Source of the DNA: Devosia sp. Leaf420
GTDB lineage: Bacteria; Pseudomonadota; Alphaproteobacteria; Rhizobiales; Devosiaceae
Direction: 5' to 3'
NCBI RefSeq assembly: GCF_001425445.1
Contig: NZ_LMQU01000010.1
Span: forward strand, 255,501 to 319,500
DNA: 64,000 nt
Positions 1-9,571 of the stretch are shown piece by piece. Both the position numbers and the translations under genes were made by a program. Positions within the stretch are counted from its first letter, which is position 1, and each line of letters begins with the position of its first letter. Below the pieces are notes generated by a model. The model saw nothing but the letters and a program-made list of their open reading frames with translations, searched no databases and was not told where the DNA came from.

Positions 1-17
1 GGCGTTCCTCCCTACTT

Positions 18-47
18 GCCCGGCAGCCAAGCCTGCCGGGCCGTTTT
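18..47 (+). terminator. rho-independent terminator of an upstream gene
   Basis: A 9-bp GC-rich inverted repeat (18-26 and 33-41) with a 6-nt loop is followed by a short T run. It probably ends a plus-strand gene left of the window. Confidence 0.55.
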
Positions 48-828
48 GGCGAATTTCCGTTTAAGGATCACGAAGCCGAAACGGTGAGGCTCGGTTGAAG
101 ATATCGCGTATGGAGCCAGAGGCGGAATTGGGCATACGGTCGTGGCTCACGCTCTGCAACCAGAGCCATCGGGTAGTTCTGTCACCTGCGGCAAGTCGGA
201 GAACCGGCTTGCAAACAACCCCGCCAACGTGGATGAAGACGTGACGTAAATGTCGAGCGTGGCCTCGACGTTACAAGGTTAAAGAAGCATCGACTGCGCT
301 TTGGGTTCCGGGCACCGTAGACCCATCGCACTTCACTCGACCGCGGCACGCAACCTGGCCCACGCCTTGTCCACCATTCAGCTTCGTCGCATAGTTGTCG
401 TCTCGAACTTCTGCGTCGTCTCGAGCTCAAAGGCCTGTTCGGGTTCCCTTTGTGCCTACGATTGAAGAGTGGTTTGGAGGGTCACTGCCGCACGATCGCC
501 ATGCTGCGAGTGTTGGGGCGTGGAAGCCACACCGGCGTTTACCACATCGCCGCAGATGCCCGCCTCTGAAATTACAATCTCGCCCGTCGATGTCGCCGAC
601 TTCATGCCCAAGCAGTAAGAGATGATGGGCTTATAATCTACCGGCCTCGCCAAATGAGACTCGGCCACAAGCTCGGGCACTCAAAGCTGCTGTGCCTGAC
701 GGTAGGCAGGCGATCGCTGCAATCAAGAAGTTATGCTCTCGAAACTCACCATTAACCAATCCGACCTATTAATTTCACTATGAAATTTATCTGGCCGATG
801 TTTTGCGGCCCAGCGCCAGTAGGTCCTC
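48..828. other. stretch with no convincing gene
   Basis: About 780 bases hold only short, mutually overlapping reading frames with no recognisable domain or good ribosome binding site. Some may be decayed gene remnants. The final 30 bases are the leader of the chemoreceptor gene. Confidence 0.5.
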
Positions 829-2868
829 ATGCTAGTCTCACTTTCGTCTATTCGCGCCAAACTAATCGGTGCCTTTGCTGTTATGACCGTGTTGATCGCG
901 ACGCTAGGAGCCGTCAGCTTCTGGGGCGCATCGCAACTCACAGGTAGCGTCAACAATCTGGCCAATGGCATCCTTCCTAGAGTTGCACTGGCCGAAACCC
1001 TGCGAGGGGATATATTCAACACGCGAGTAAGCGTCCTGTCTCACCTAGCCGCCGAGACGGATGCTGATCGCGATGCTCAGCGGAGCATATTCGACGAGCG
1101 ATCAGGCATCGTGACCACCGACATCGCCAAGTATGAAGCGATCGCACGCACCGCCGAAGAGATCGCTTTGATCGCTGAGCTTAAAGAAACTTGGAACTCA
1201 TACATCACACAAGTGCCGGACATCATGGCTATGTCGGACAATGGTCAGCAAACGTTGGCCTACCAGACGAACAATCAGCGCCTAAAGCCGCTCGCTCTGG
1301 CAAACGCGGAAGTGGCAGAGAAGCTTGCTGACCACAACCGAATCGAATCCGAGAAAGCAACAGTCGCTGCCGACCAGTTATCCAGCCTTATCAATTTGAT
1401 CCTCATCAGTGGCGTGTTGATCGCAATAGCGGTTACGTGCAGCTTTGCTACCTTGATTATTCGGACAATCGCTCGCGGGATTGACGATATCATCAGGCCT
1501 ATGCACGCCCTCGCTGCAGGAGACCTCTCGGTGGACGTGCCGATGCGCAATGCCAAGACAGAGCTAGGGAAGATCGCCGATGCGGTTGAGGTGTTCAAGC
1601 TGAACATGATCAAGGGGCGTGAGTTAGAAGACGAGAAGGTCGCTGCGCAGCACCGCAGCGCTGCCGATGCCAGGATGATGGCTGAGCTCCAGTCTGAGAT
1701 CGCTGTCGTCGTGGAAGCTGGCATAGATGGCGATTTCACAAAGCGGGTCGTATCCAGGTTCGAAGATCCAAAACTTGCCGAACTCGCAGGCGGAGTGAAC
1801 GTCTTGGTCGAAACCGTCCAGAATGGACTTGGAGAGACCAGCAGGGTTTTGTCCGCGATGGCAAACGCTGAACTCACCGAACGCGTCAACGGCAATTACA
1901 AGGGCGCTTTCGAACAGCTCAAATCCGACACCAACAGCGTCGCTCGGCGTTTGACCGACATCATGATGCAGTTGCGGGGGACGTCGGCTTCATTGAAAAC
2001 GGCGACTGGCGAGATATTGGCTGGAGCCAATGACCTGTCCGAACGGACGACCAAGCAGGCGGCGGCGATCGAAGAAACCTCTGCGGCGATCGAGCAGATC
2101 TCTTCCACCGTAAAGATCAATGCCGAGCAAGCTCAGCAGGCTTCGGTGGAAACAACCGCTGCTGCGCAAATGGCTACTGAAGGTGGCCGAGTGATGCGCG
2201 ACGCAACGCAGGCCATGGACAAAATCACGGCTTCTTCGGCCCGGATCTCCAACATCATCGAAATGATCGATGACATCGCCTTCCAGACCAACCTCCTCGC
2301 CCTGAATGCATCCGTGGAAGCTGCACGGGCAGGTGATGCTGGGAAGGGCTTCGCCGTCGTTGCCGTGGAAGTGCGCCGTCTAGCCCAGAATGCAGCCAAC
2401 GCCTCAGCCGAAATTAAGGTGCTGATCGAGCAGAGCGTCAAAGAGGTCGATGGGGGCGCACGGCTCGTGGACGAGGCATCCTCGAAGCTCAACAGCATCC
2501 TAAACGCCGTACAGCACAACAGCGAATTGATGAACTCGATCTCGATCGCAAGCCGCGAACAAGCCTCCTCCATCCAGGAAGTCATGACGGCGATTGTTCA
2601 GATGGATGAAATGACGCAGCACAACGCGGCGCTGGTTGAGGAAACCAATGCTGCGATCGAGCAGACCGAGGCTCAGGCGAACGATCTCGATAAGATAATC
2701 AACGTGTTCGTTCTTCCCGATCGCACCGCAGCCTCGACAGTATCTCATGACCAGCAGCAGCACGAACCGGGGGCTTGGCAGTTCGTGGATAAGGTCACGA
2801 CGGCTGTGAGAAGCATTGGCAACAGGGGGAGTGCAGTACTCGACATGAGGAGCTGGCGCAAAGGCTAG
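829..2868 (+). CDS. methyl-accepting chemotaxis protein
   Basis: Transmembrane chemoreceptor that would signal to the CheA/CheW array. The order seen is a first membrane segment (about residues 11-32), a periplasmic helical sensor region (about 35-185), a second membrane segment (about 187-211), a HAMP domain (about 212-265), a second HAMP-like stretch around 300-380, and a cytoplasmic signalling coiled coil. The conserved hairpin tip near residues 480-530 contains [21 protein letters not shown] and [16 protein letters not shown]. At 679 residues it is a normal length for the family. A weak AGG lies a few bases before the ATG. No che genes are nearby, so it is an orphan receptor on accessory DNA. 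The ligand cannot be predicted. Confidence 0.93.
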   Translation: MLVSLSSIRAKLIGAFAVMTVLIATLGAVSFWGASQLTGSVNNLANGILPRVALAETLRGDIFNTRVSVLSHLAAETDADRDAQRSIFDERSGIVTTDIAKYEAIARTAEEIALIAELKETWNSYITQVPDIMAMSDNGQQTLAYQTNNQRLKPLALANAEVAEKLADHNRIESEKATVAADQLSSLINLILISGVLIAIAVTCSFATLIIRTIARGIDDIIRPMHALAAGDLSVDVPMRNAKTELGKIADAVEVFKLNMIKGRELEDEKVAAQHRSAADARMMAELQSEIAVVVEAGIDGDFTKRVVSRFEDPKLAELAGGVNVLVETVQNGLGETSRVLSAMANAELTERVNGNYKGAFEQLKSDTNSVARRLTDIMMQLRGTSASLKTATGEILAGANDLSERTTKQAAAIEETSAAIEQISSTVKINAEQAQQASVETTAAAQMATEGGRVMRDATQAMDKITASSARISNIIEMIDDIAFQTNLLALNASVEAARAGDAGKGFAVVAVEVRRLAQNAANASAEIKVLIEQSVKEVDGGARLVDEASSKLNSILNAVQHNSELMNSISIASREQASSIQEVMTAIVQMDEMTQHNAALVEETNAAIEQTEAQANDLDKIINVFVLPDRTAASTVSHDQQQHEPGAWQFVDKVTTAVRSIGNRGSAVLDMRSWRKG

Positions 2869-2878
2869 CAACTTCAGG

Positions 2879-2904
2879 AATGCCTGGGCGTCGGCCCAGG
2901 CATT
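2879..2904 (+). terminator. hairpin after the chemoreceptor gene
   Basis: A perfect 11-bp inverted repeat (2879-2889 and 2894-2904) with a 4-nt loop starts 10 bases after the chemoreceptor stop. It lacks a T run, so it may act as a weak terminator or a 3' stabilising hairpin. Confidence 0.5.
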
Positions 2905-2989
2905 TGCGCATTCAACCTACGGCTAGCACGAACAGATGAGCGTCAATCGCGGGAAGAAAAGCCTGCGACGGTCGTTGCCGCACTCGCGC

Positions 2990-3465
2990 TCAAACACGGC
3001 TAGGATAGTTTTCTGACCTTTGGATGGTCCCATCGGCAATGCGCTCTTCAAGTTCGGCCAGAGTCCTGAACTTGTAGTCGTTGTCTTTCGGCGCCACGAT
3101 GAATTTATCGTCTACCAGACGGTCGTCGTCGCTGAAGAATTTGCCATCGAGATGATCGTACTCGTGCTGGAAAATGCGCGCAGGATAACCGCTCAACTCC
3201 AACCGATTTCGATTTCCGAATTCGTCGGAAAACTCCACTTCGATCCTTTTGTGTCGACGTACGATCCCAGCATAACCTTCGATGCTCAGGCATGCCTCCA
3301 GATGATCGGCCATCCCGTCATCGCCAGGCACCATCGTGGGATTGATCACTGCGAACGTGGCGAACGGTCGCCTTTCACGATCCTCATAGGCGAGCGGGTT
3401 TGCTGCATCCTTGAACGACTGCGGGTCGGACATTACGAAGACGCGCTTCGACACGCCGATACGGC
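2990..3465 (-). pseudogene. peptide deformylase, 5'-truncated remnant
   Basis: The readable part begins around an IGVSKR stretch and carries two of the three deformylase motifs: EACLS with the metal-binding Cys (family consensus EGCLS) and HEYDH with both zinc His and the catalytic Glu. The N-terminal third, including the conserved GxGLAAPQ loop, is missing. Upstream the frame runs into unrelated residues up to 3634 that do not resemble a deformylase N-terminus. The sequence just beyond reads, in another frame, as part of a tyrosinase-like protein, so a deletion or recombination probably joined two genes here. An active enzyme is unlikely. Deformylases removing N-formyl groups from nascent proteins are essential, so another copy must exist elsewhere in the genome. 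Confidence 0.7.
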
Positions 3466-3479
3466 CCTTGGTCGTTCGT

Positions 3480-3689
3480 TCAGGAAACATACTCCAAAGC
3501 GCCGGCCGGGATGACGCCAGCACCTTGCCATCCTGGCAAATCCTCGCCGTGCACCGCCGCCAGATATGCCCAGCTCGTGCGATCGGATGGAGCTTTGGCC
3601 TGCATGGCGATGATGGCGCGAGCATACCACTCAAGCGCTGGATCCCATGGTGCCCCTAGCGTGTGCACATCCCGTCGAATGCCTGTCAT
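3480..3689 (-). pseudogene. tyrosinase-like N-terminal fragment
   Basis: About 69 residues read like the start of a bacterial tyrosinase-family copper protein: a RRDV opening, a LEWYARAI-AMQ helix, and a SW-YLAAVHG stretch that would hold a copper-binding His. The frame stops within about 20 bases of where the deformylase homology starts. No further tyrosinase sequence follows, so only the 5' end is left. The family assignment comes from recalled patterns and is moderately secure. Confidence 0.45.
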
Positions 3690-3879
3690 GGCCGAAGACC
3701 CCTTGTTTCGTACAACGCCAAGCGAATTCGAAACTCAGAGCGCCTGGCCCGGGCTTGCCGGATCGCCAAGGATACTAGGCCGACTTATTGAGGAGCGCGG
3801 CCCCTTTGAACGATTGGGCCCGGTGAAATCTAACGGAACGATAACGGTGCCGGATCGCAGTTATGAACTTCTAGGGACC

Positions 3880-5319
3880 TTAGAGAAGCAAGGATGGCGC
3901 TTCACCACGGGCTCGCCGAGGAAGTCTTTTACGCAGAAGAGCCCGGTATGTATTGAGGATCTCATACGTGCCTTGGTTCCCCACCGCGCGGACCGCATGT
4001 TCAGCGCAGTCCAAGGCTATTTCATCCTGCCCCGTTCGCTCAAAGTGGCTCAGTTCACGCCTCAAGTCGAAGTCCTTGACCGAAATGAATAGGCTGGCCA
4101 ACTCCACCTTGTCGCGGAAAGTCATGAACTTCCAGCCTACCCGATCAATGAACTCGGCAGGCTCCATCCCCCACTGCACATAGTCGTTGAACATCGAAAC
4201 ACGCCAGTCTACGTCGGTGCGCTTCAGGTACAGGCGCAGCACCAGTTCCGTCCATATGTCGCCACCAACGCGGAGCGGCGTGTGCTCGCCCGCCAGCGCT
4301 CTGACGAGGACCAGTGCCTCAAGTGGCGAGAGAGCAGTGATCGAAGCCATCAGTATCCGCTCCATAGGACTTTCTACCCGCGAATTCTTTGCGATGAGGA
4401 GGAGGGCGTCCTCCGCCGTTTTGACCTTTTCGGCAAAGATGACTTGGACCATGGAATGGTTGGCAACGACCGGGTCGAGCGTGTGCAAAATTTCTCGTAT
4501 GGAATCGCCGGAAGGCATTGCACGCAGGGCTAGGAGATCGCGATCCTTTCCGGTGCTGTATCGCGCCGCTAGTTCATGGAGGTATTCGAAGTCGGCGCTC
4601 ACCCGCATGCGGCTCCCCAATAGAACCAAGTGCTCTGGCGTGCCGAAGCGTTCGAACCGACGATAGATGTAATTGGCGGTATCAAACGTTCGGGCGACCT
4701 TAATCAGCCAACCGACTTGCCCAGGTCCATTTGGCTGGTATCCAGTCAACGCCAGCGCTTCGTCTAGGTCTTCCTTCTCGATGCCATTGGAAACCAAACG
4801 CTTTATGATGCGATAGGTCCACCGCCCAGACCAGTCGATGCGAAAAAAGCGTCGGAGGGTGCGAAGAGCAGATTCTTGCTCGGTCGCGACTTTCATCAGT
4901 GCCTCGAAAAGCACTGGGGTCCCACGACCGATCTCGTCCAATTGACCATAGAGGTCCCAGGCCTCTTCAATGAACAGGTCGCTGAGCAATTCCGCGATGG
5001 CTTTGTCGGATAGCTTCAGCAGGTCATGGGCTGCACTGGCAGAGGGTGCATCGTCGACGTAGCTGCCGAGTTGCGCTCCGAGAAGCACCGCGCCTTGCAA
5101 CTTTGCGCCATCCAGCATCGCATGACGAAGGTCGGCGCCGGTGAAATCGAATCCCTGAAGGTCCTGGTTGCGCAGGTCGACGCCCGAGAGGTCGGCAAAG
5201 CGAAAGGCGGTGCGGCGATCAAGACCTGCAATCGTGACCAACTCGACGAAGGAAGCCGCCTTCGCATTCCTCACCGCTCTAATCCTGTCGGCAAGGCTGC
5301 GCTCGTCAGTGGTCGCCAC
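3880..5319 (-). CDS. pentapeptide-repeat protein with helical C-terminal region
   Basis: About 479 residues. The GTG at 5319 is chosen because GGAGGT lies 5 bases before it. It overlaps the end of the upstream gene by 14 bp, suggesting translational coupling. Residues about 40-85 form a short run of pentapeptide repeats (A(D/N)L-type units such as FADLSGVDLRNQDLQGFDF). The rest looks entirely helical, like HEAT- or TPR-style repeats, with no catalytic motif I recognise. It pairs with the HTH protein encoded just upstream (5306-6235). No function can be assigned. Pentapeptide domains often mediate binding, and two-gene units of this kind occur among antiphage or conflict genes, but that is inference. 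Confidence 0.75.
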   Translation of the reverse strand: MATTDERSLADRIRAVRNAKAASFVELVTIAGLDRRTAFRFADLSGVDLRNQDLQGFDFTGADLRHAMLDGAKLQGAVLLGAQLGSYVDDAPSASAAHDLLKLSDKAIAELLSDLFIEEAWDLYGQLDEIGRGTPVLFEALMKVATEQESALRTLRRFFRIDWSGRWTYRIIKRLVSNGIEKEDLDEALALTGYQPNGPGQVGWLIKVARTFDTANYIYRRFERFGTPEHLVLLGSRMRVSADFEYLHELAARYSTGKDRDLLALRAMPSGDSIREILHTLDPVVANHSMVQVIFAEKVKTAEDALLLIAKNSRVESPMERILMASITALSPLEALVLVRALAGEHTPLRVGGDIWTELVLRLYLKRTDVDWRVSMFNDYVQWGMEPAEFIDRVGWKFMTFRDKVELASLFISVKDFDLRRELSHFERTGQDEIALDCAEHAVRAVGNQGTYEILNTYRALLRKRLPRRARGEAPSLLL

Positions 5320-6235
5320 GCCGCACCTCCAGCGTCTGCACGGCGAGAGTGAGCCAGCCTGGCCGGTCCTTGGCCGACGGGATGGACTGCTCGAAAAGGG
5401 CAAGAATGACGGCTTCCTGATTGGCCGAAAGATCGCCATCGCCGCTGACGATCTCAAGATCCTCGTATTTCACCTTGGCGAACAGCTTGGCGACGATGGT
5501 ATCGCCGATGTCGAGCCGCCCTAGTATGCCGAGGCTATCCTCACTGGTGGCGTACTCTCCGACCAGCACGCCGTCGGATGCCGTCAGGTGCCACTCTGGA
5601 TTTAGGTCGCCAGCCACTGCTGTCAGCACCGCTGTGCCTAGCGCATATGGTGCGTCACGCCCCAAACGGTTTTGGACCGACAGCCTTTCAGTGGACGGCA
5701 ACGTCAGCTCGACGCGCACCCGTTTGAAGCCGAATTGAACGCCACCCTCTTCGCTCGTTTCGAGGTTCACGGTCAGCAGCAGCTCTGCGCCTTCGCCTTC
5801 CTGGAATTGCTGCCCGGAGGCATCGAGCTGGAATTTGGCGAGGCGTTTGTCGAAGTGCTGCAGATTGATAGTGCTGAGTTGCGCGTTGGTGCCGCCAAGA
5901 TCGAGCGTTCGATGCATCAGCGATCGGAACGCTGCGATCGTATCGCGGCCAGGATACGATTTTTCGGGCAGTGACCTCTGCGAGATCGATATGTTGCTGT
6001 CATGCCAGCGCGTATCGGTGACGTCGAAGCCTGCGAGTTCTGCCACCTTGAGAGCATTGGCCTCGGTCAGGGAACTCTTCTGCTTCGCCGATTTGAGGGT
6101 CTGAAGATTGATGCCGGTTGCTTGCGCCAGGCCACGAAGCGAAGGGTGCGCAATTTTGTCTGCCCGGTAAAGGCAGGTCCAAATCACTTCCAGCTTGGCC
6201 CCAAGGGCATGAATGATAGTTCCCGCGGCTGGCAT
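5306..6235 (-). CDS. unknown protein with N-terminal HTH-like segment
   Basis: 309 residues from the ATG at 6235, which has AAAGGAGAG 4 bases upstream; an upstream in-frame ATG at 6286 lacks such a site. Residues about 30-60 (SLRGLAQATGINLQTLKSAKQ) resemble a helix-turn-helix. The remainder is rich in alternating hydrophobic residues consistent with beta structure (roughly 110-290), and no enzyme motif is visible. It is the first gene of a two-gene unit, its stop lying inside the start region of the pentapeptide-repeat gene. It may be a sensor or regulator for that partner. Confidence 0.7.
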   Translation of the reverse strand: MPAAGTIIHALGAKLEVIWTCLYRADKIAHPSLRGLAQATGINLQTLKSAKQKSSLTEANALKVAELAGFDVTDTRWHDSNISISQRSLPEKSYPGRDTIAAFRSLMHRTLDLGGTNAQLSTINLQHFDKRLAKFQLDASGQQFQEGEGAELLLTVNLETSEEGGVQFGFKRVRVELTLPSTERLSVQNRLGRDAPYALGTAVLTAVAGDLNPEWHLTASDGVLVGEYATSEDSLGILGRLDIGDTIVAKLFAKVKYEDLEIVSGDGDLSANQEAVILALFEQSIPSAKDRPGWLTLAVQTLEVRRGDH

Positions 6236-6437
6236 CCAACTCTCCTTTGCCCACCCACAATAGTCTTGCTTGCATTCGCCAGACACAACCTCTTGTCATC
6301 CTATTTCATCCTCCGCTTCGCCTAATGAGCGAAGATGAAACAGGACGGAACGCGGTTGCCAGGAGGCAATCAAGGAGGTGCAGCGGCCAGTGCAGGGTTG
6401 ACCCATGATCGATCAGTTCTGAAAATTGGAGATAGAC

Positions 6438-6515
6438 ATGGTTTGGTTGGAATTCCTCATCGCCCTGGTCGCTGCTGCTATTGCCTTCAAGCGTGCGGTG
6501 GACGGCGACCAATAG
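6438..6515 (+). CDS. candidate 25-residue membrane peptide
   Basis: A short frame from ATG 6438 to TAG 6515 encodes MVWLEFLIALVAAAIAFKRA and five more residues. It has a single hydrophobic helix followed by a basic patch and an acidic tail. GGAG lies 7 bases before the ATG. It sits alone between two divergent unknown genes. Size and shape resemble small membrane peptides, including type I toxins, but no antisense RNA can be shown from sequence alone. Confidence 0.4.
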   Translation: MVWLEFLIALVAAAIAFKRAVDGDQ

Positions 6516-6589
6516 ATAAGTCCACAGCTCAGCAGATCCACAGGCAACATTGTCCAGCACGTCGACCCGACTCGGTGCATGAAGTAGCG

Positions 6590-7306
6590 ATGAGCAAATC
6601 ACCCTCGCTAAAGCGCAATGATTTTATCATGGTGGATCATCTCCAAGCGGCCTGGCGGCAGGCGATAGTGGAAGGGATGGATCCGCATCTTGGCATTGAG
6701 CGCGAGAAGCGCATGTTCTCTCTAATTGGGGAATGCGATCCCAGTCCGTCGAGATGCTATCTGAGCTGGCTGTCGCGATGGCGTCGTCGGGCCTGGGCTT
6801 TGCACGGATTGCGCGAGCCTTGCTCGATCGACGACCTGCAGGAGATCAGTCACGCGCTTGCTGCTTTCGAACAAGCCCGACCGTGGATGCCTGCCGAGCA
6901 TCGTGACATCAATCGTTGCGAGACGGCTGCCGACTTGCTGGCGGCCTCGACCAAGACCAACCTCAGCTCAAGACGGATGCGCAGCATTGAACGCGACGCC
7001 GCCTTGACGCAGTGCGATATTCTTTTTGATCAAGGGAAATGGAAGCTGGTCCGGCTCTTGAGTCACGAAGCGGCCATGTGGTGGGGCAAGGGCACGCGGT
7101 GGTGCACAGCCACCGGCCGCGATGAGCACTATAAGCGCTATGTTAGCAACGGTGATCTTCTTGTGCTGCAAACGCCGAGCGGCAAGTACCAACTCGCAAC
7201 CGGCTGCGGAGAATTCCGGGACGCCAGCGACAGACCGGCCTGCTTGCATGGCGTGCTGCGAGGGGCAGCGCCCCCGCTCAAGACCTTTCTGTCGATGGCG
7301 ATGTGA
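6590..7306 (+). CDS. unknown protein with PcfJ-like WC motif
   Basis: 238 residues from the ATG at 6590; the frame is open further upstream but the extra residues look non-coding. The C-terminal part has WWGKGTRWCTA followed by a Tyr-rich HYKRYVSNGDLLVL segment. That resembles the WC-x(n)-Y signature of PcfJ-like proteins found on phages and mobile elements. The N-terminal part is basic and Trp/Arg rich. No catalytic role is known for that family. No partner gene is obvious. Confidence 0.6.
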   Translation: MSKSPSLKRNDFIMVDHLQAAWRQAIVEGMDPHLGIEREKRMFSLIGECDPSPSRCYLSWLSRWRRRAWALHGLREPCSIDDLQEISHALAAFEQARPWMPAEHRDINRCETAADLLAASTKTNLSSRRMRSIERDAALTQCDILFDQGKWKLVRLLSHEAAMWWGKGTRWCTATGRDEHYKRYVSNGDLLVLQTPSGKYQLATGCGEFRDASDRPACLHGVLRGAAPPLKTFLSMAM

Positions 7307-7563
7307 CAACCGGAAATTTACGCCAGCACTACGCTTGTGCTTCGAAGCCGTTGATCCTGCCCATCCAATAGAATGGCTGCGGATCCTGATCAGCGCCGTG
7401 TCCAGGCTCCACCATGATTAGAGTCGAGCAACGCGCTGGCCAAACACCATGAAGGGTGAGCAGTTGCTAATCGGTCGGTGAGGTTTCAGCCGCTAATATC
7501 TACACTGGATACGCGACGGAAGTTATCCCTTGGAGCCGCGTTATGTAACATGAGTGTGCTGCA

Positions 7564-8241
7564 TTGCCTTCAGCCACAGATGACGAGATTTTTACGCGGT
7601 CTTTCCACAGAGCAATGGAAGACACCCGGGAGATGCCGCTAGCGCCGCATCTACTGGAGCGAAGATTTCAATCCCTTTTTGGGTCGGAAAGCCAACTGAA
7701 CTCTATACAGGCGGGGCAACGTTCGTTCGTACTCTCAGCGAACCCCCTGCACGACCAACCTGGAGTACTTGTCGAGGAAGGTTCGGGTTTAATGGCCTGG
7801 TCCGTTCGGTCAGGTCTTGCCGATTTCGCTCAAGAGAGCCATGAACTTGTCTTTCGCTCTCTTTTCAATCTGCCCATTTTCGTCCCGTCGGGCCCTAGCG
7901 CTTCGAGGGATTTAAGGCGCGTTCCGGAAACGACTGCCGCACCGTTGAGGGCGCGGGAAGCTAGCTATCGAGACCGTGAACAGCGGAAACGAAAGACTTT
8001 CGTGGTCCGCATGGTCGTCCTTCAGGCAATCAAGATGCCAGAGAGCGAACCGGTCTCGCCGGAGCTAAGAGGATTCGGCCTGCCAGCAGCAACTCGCTGG
8101 CGAGAATGGACCGCCCTTCTGCCTGATTCTTTGGAAGCCCTTCCTCTGTGGAAATGCTACCACGTACTGCATAGGGTGGTGCACGCTCGCAGGACGTTGG
8201 ACGAAATGGAGCTGGCTCGCCTTGAAGGGTTAATCCTCTGA
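7564..8241 (+). CDS. hypothetical protein
   Basis: Up to 225 residues from a TTG at 7564, or 208 from the ATG at 7615. I recognise no domain. The sequence is soluble and mixed in charge, with a strongly basic stretch (REASYRDREQRKRKTF) near residue 135. It converges on the recombinase gene, the two stops lying one base apart. Confidence 0.5.
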   Translation: MPSATDDEIFTRSFHRAMEDTREMPLAPHLLERRFQSLFGSESQLNSIQAGQRSFVLSANPLHDQPGVLVEEGSGLMAWSVRSGLADFAQESHELVFRSLFNLPIFVPSGPSASRDLRRVPETTAAPLRAREASYRDREQRKRKTFVVRMVVLQAIKMPESEPVSPELRGFGLPAATRWREWTALLPDSLEALPLWKCYHVLHRVVHARRTLDEMELARLEGLIL

Positions 8242-8242
8242 G

Positions 8243-9571
8243 CTATGCAGCAAGCGCCATTTCTGTAATAGCGGGTGGTTTCTGGATAGGCTGGTGAACG
8301 CGATACGTCCGACCATGTCGTTCGACGAGGCTTTGTCCGCTCACTGTTGTGTTTTCTTCAGCGCTATCCACGCGACCGTTTGGCCACGATTTGCCCCCTT
8401 CCCGACGCAGTTGGATCAGATAGCCGTACATGTCCACCGTCACCTTCACATTCTTATGTCCGACGGCACTTGAAATCTCTTCTTCAGGCACTCCTGCCCA
8501 AATATTTAGAGCCACATAGGCGTGCCGCAACTGATGGAAGGAATAATGGCCAGGATAGGTTCGTGTACTGAAACCTGTTACCGGATCTTGCTTCACATTA
8601 CGCGTTGCGATGCCAAGACGGACCTGGAGCTCAAGAAGCTCGCCACTGAGCTTCGATCGGTTCAGTGGACCAGGTCGCTTAGAACTAGGGCGAAAGACGA
8701 CTTTGCTCTCTCGGTCTGCCACGACTTCCCGACGCCACCAACGTAACACCTCTTTGAGCTTCTTGGTCATTCTTACGAAGCGATGCCCTGATCGCGTCTT
8801 TGGAGGATGCCTGACGTCGTCAACAGCATCGGTTCTGGTGTCTGGATAGGGAATTGGCTCCGACGACCTGACCTCGATGAGTCCCCTCTTGAAATCGACG
8901 TCGCACCAGCGCAGGGCAAGGATCTCGCCGATACGCAGTCCAGCCCTGAGGGCGAGAAACACTGGAACACGCAACCAGTCTTCCACTCCATCGAGCATCA
9001 GATTGACTTCCTCGATCGTAGGCATGACGCGGTGCTTGCCGAGGCGTGACCATGCGATGAGGCAAGGAGTCTGCGCCGGCCGAGCCTTCGCATATGTACT
9101 CCGGCCATGTGGAAGCCAGCCTCGCTTCTCCGCAAAGCTCAAAGTTCCTTCGAACGCGGTGCGTGCAACATGCTTGCGATGAGACCCAAAACTGCGCGAC
9201 TCGATAAATGCCTCGACGCGACGATGGAACTCGGCGTCGATCTCATGCAGCCAAGTATCGCCAAATACCGGATAGATGTGCAGCCGCAGAACGCTTTCGA
9301 TAGCGGTGTGGCGGTTCTTTGCTCTGATCGAGGCGGAGAATTTCTGTCCGGCTTGAGCCAGAGTTGTCGGAAGGCCATCGGGGATACTTTTGGCCGCGGC
9401 CAGAAGGGCTTTGCGAAATGCGACTGCTTCCGGTCTGAAGCGGAAAGACTTGCGCTTCGGATCGCCCCAGCCGTCACGATATCTGACAACCCATTTGAGT
9501 TTCGAGCGAGACTTGTCGTATTTGACGGCCTGGACAGCGATCTGGCGTGTGCTAGTGGGACACGAGTTCAT
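8243..9571 (-). CDS. tyrosine recombinase (intact catalytic set)
   Basis: 442-residue site-specific recombinase of the phage-integrase family, cutting and rejoining DNA through a phosphotyrosine. The catalytic residues are all visible: Arg213 (GLRIGEI), Lys258, His346 and Arg349 (FHQLRH), His372 (GHKN) and Tyr382 (VDMYGY). An N-terminal AP2-like arm region and core-binding region precede them. Its ATG overlaps the stop of the upstream gene (ATGA at 9568-9571), so it is coupled to a recombinase-like partner lacking those residues. It is distinct from the island integrase at 45600-47207. It could move a nested element or belong to a multi-recombinase module. Confidence 0.9.
   Translation of the reverse strand: MNSCPTSTRQIAVQAVKYDKSRSKLKWVVRYRDGWGDPKRKSFRFRPEAVAFRKALLAAAKSIPDGLPTTLAQAGQKFSASIRAKNRHTAIESVLRLHIYPVFGDTWLHEIDAEFHRRVEAFIESRSFGSHRKHVARTAFEGTLSFAEKRGWLPHGRSTYAKARPAQTPCLIAWSRLGKHRVMPTIEEVNLMLDGVEDWLRVPVFLALRAGLRIGEILALRWCDVDFKRGLIEVRSSEPIPYPDTRTDAVDDVRHPPKTRSGHRFVRMTKKLKEVLRWWRREVVADRESKVVFRPSSKRPGPLNRSKLSGELLELQVRLGIATRNVKQDPVTGFSTRTYPGHYSFHQLRHAYVALNIWAGVPEEEISSAVGHKNVKVTVDMYGYLIQLRREGGKSWPNGRVDSAEENTTVSGQSLVERHGRTYRVHQPIQKPPAITEMALAA

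Noticed and set aside
182-680. three short overlapping frames at the left edge
   Set aside because: None has a domain, a ribosome binding site or coding-like composition; they may be relics.
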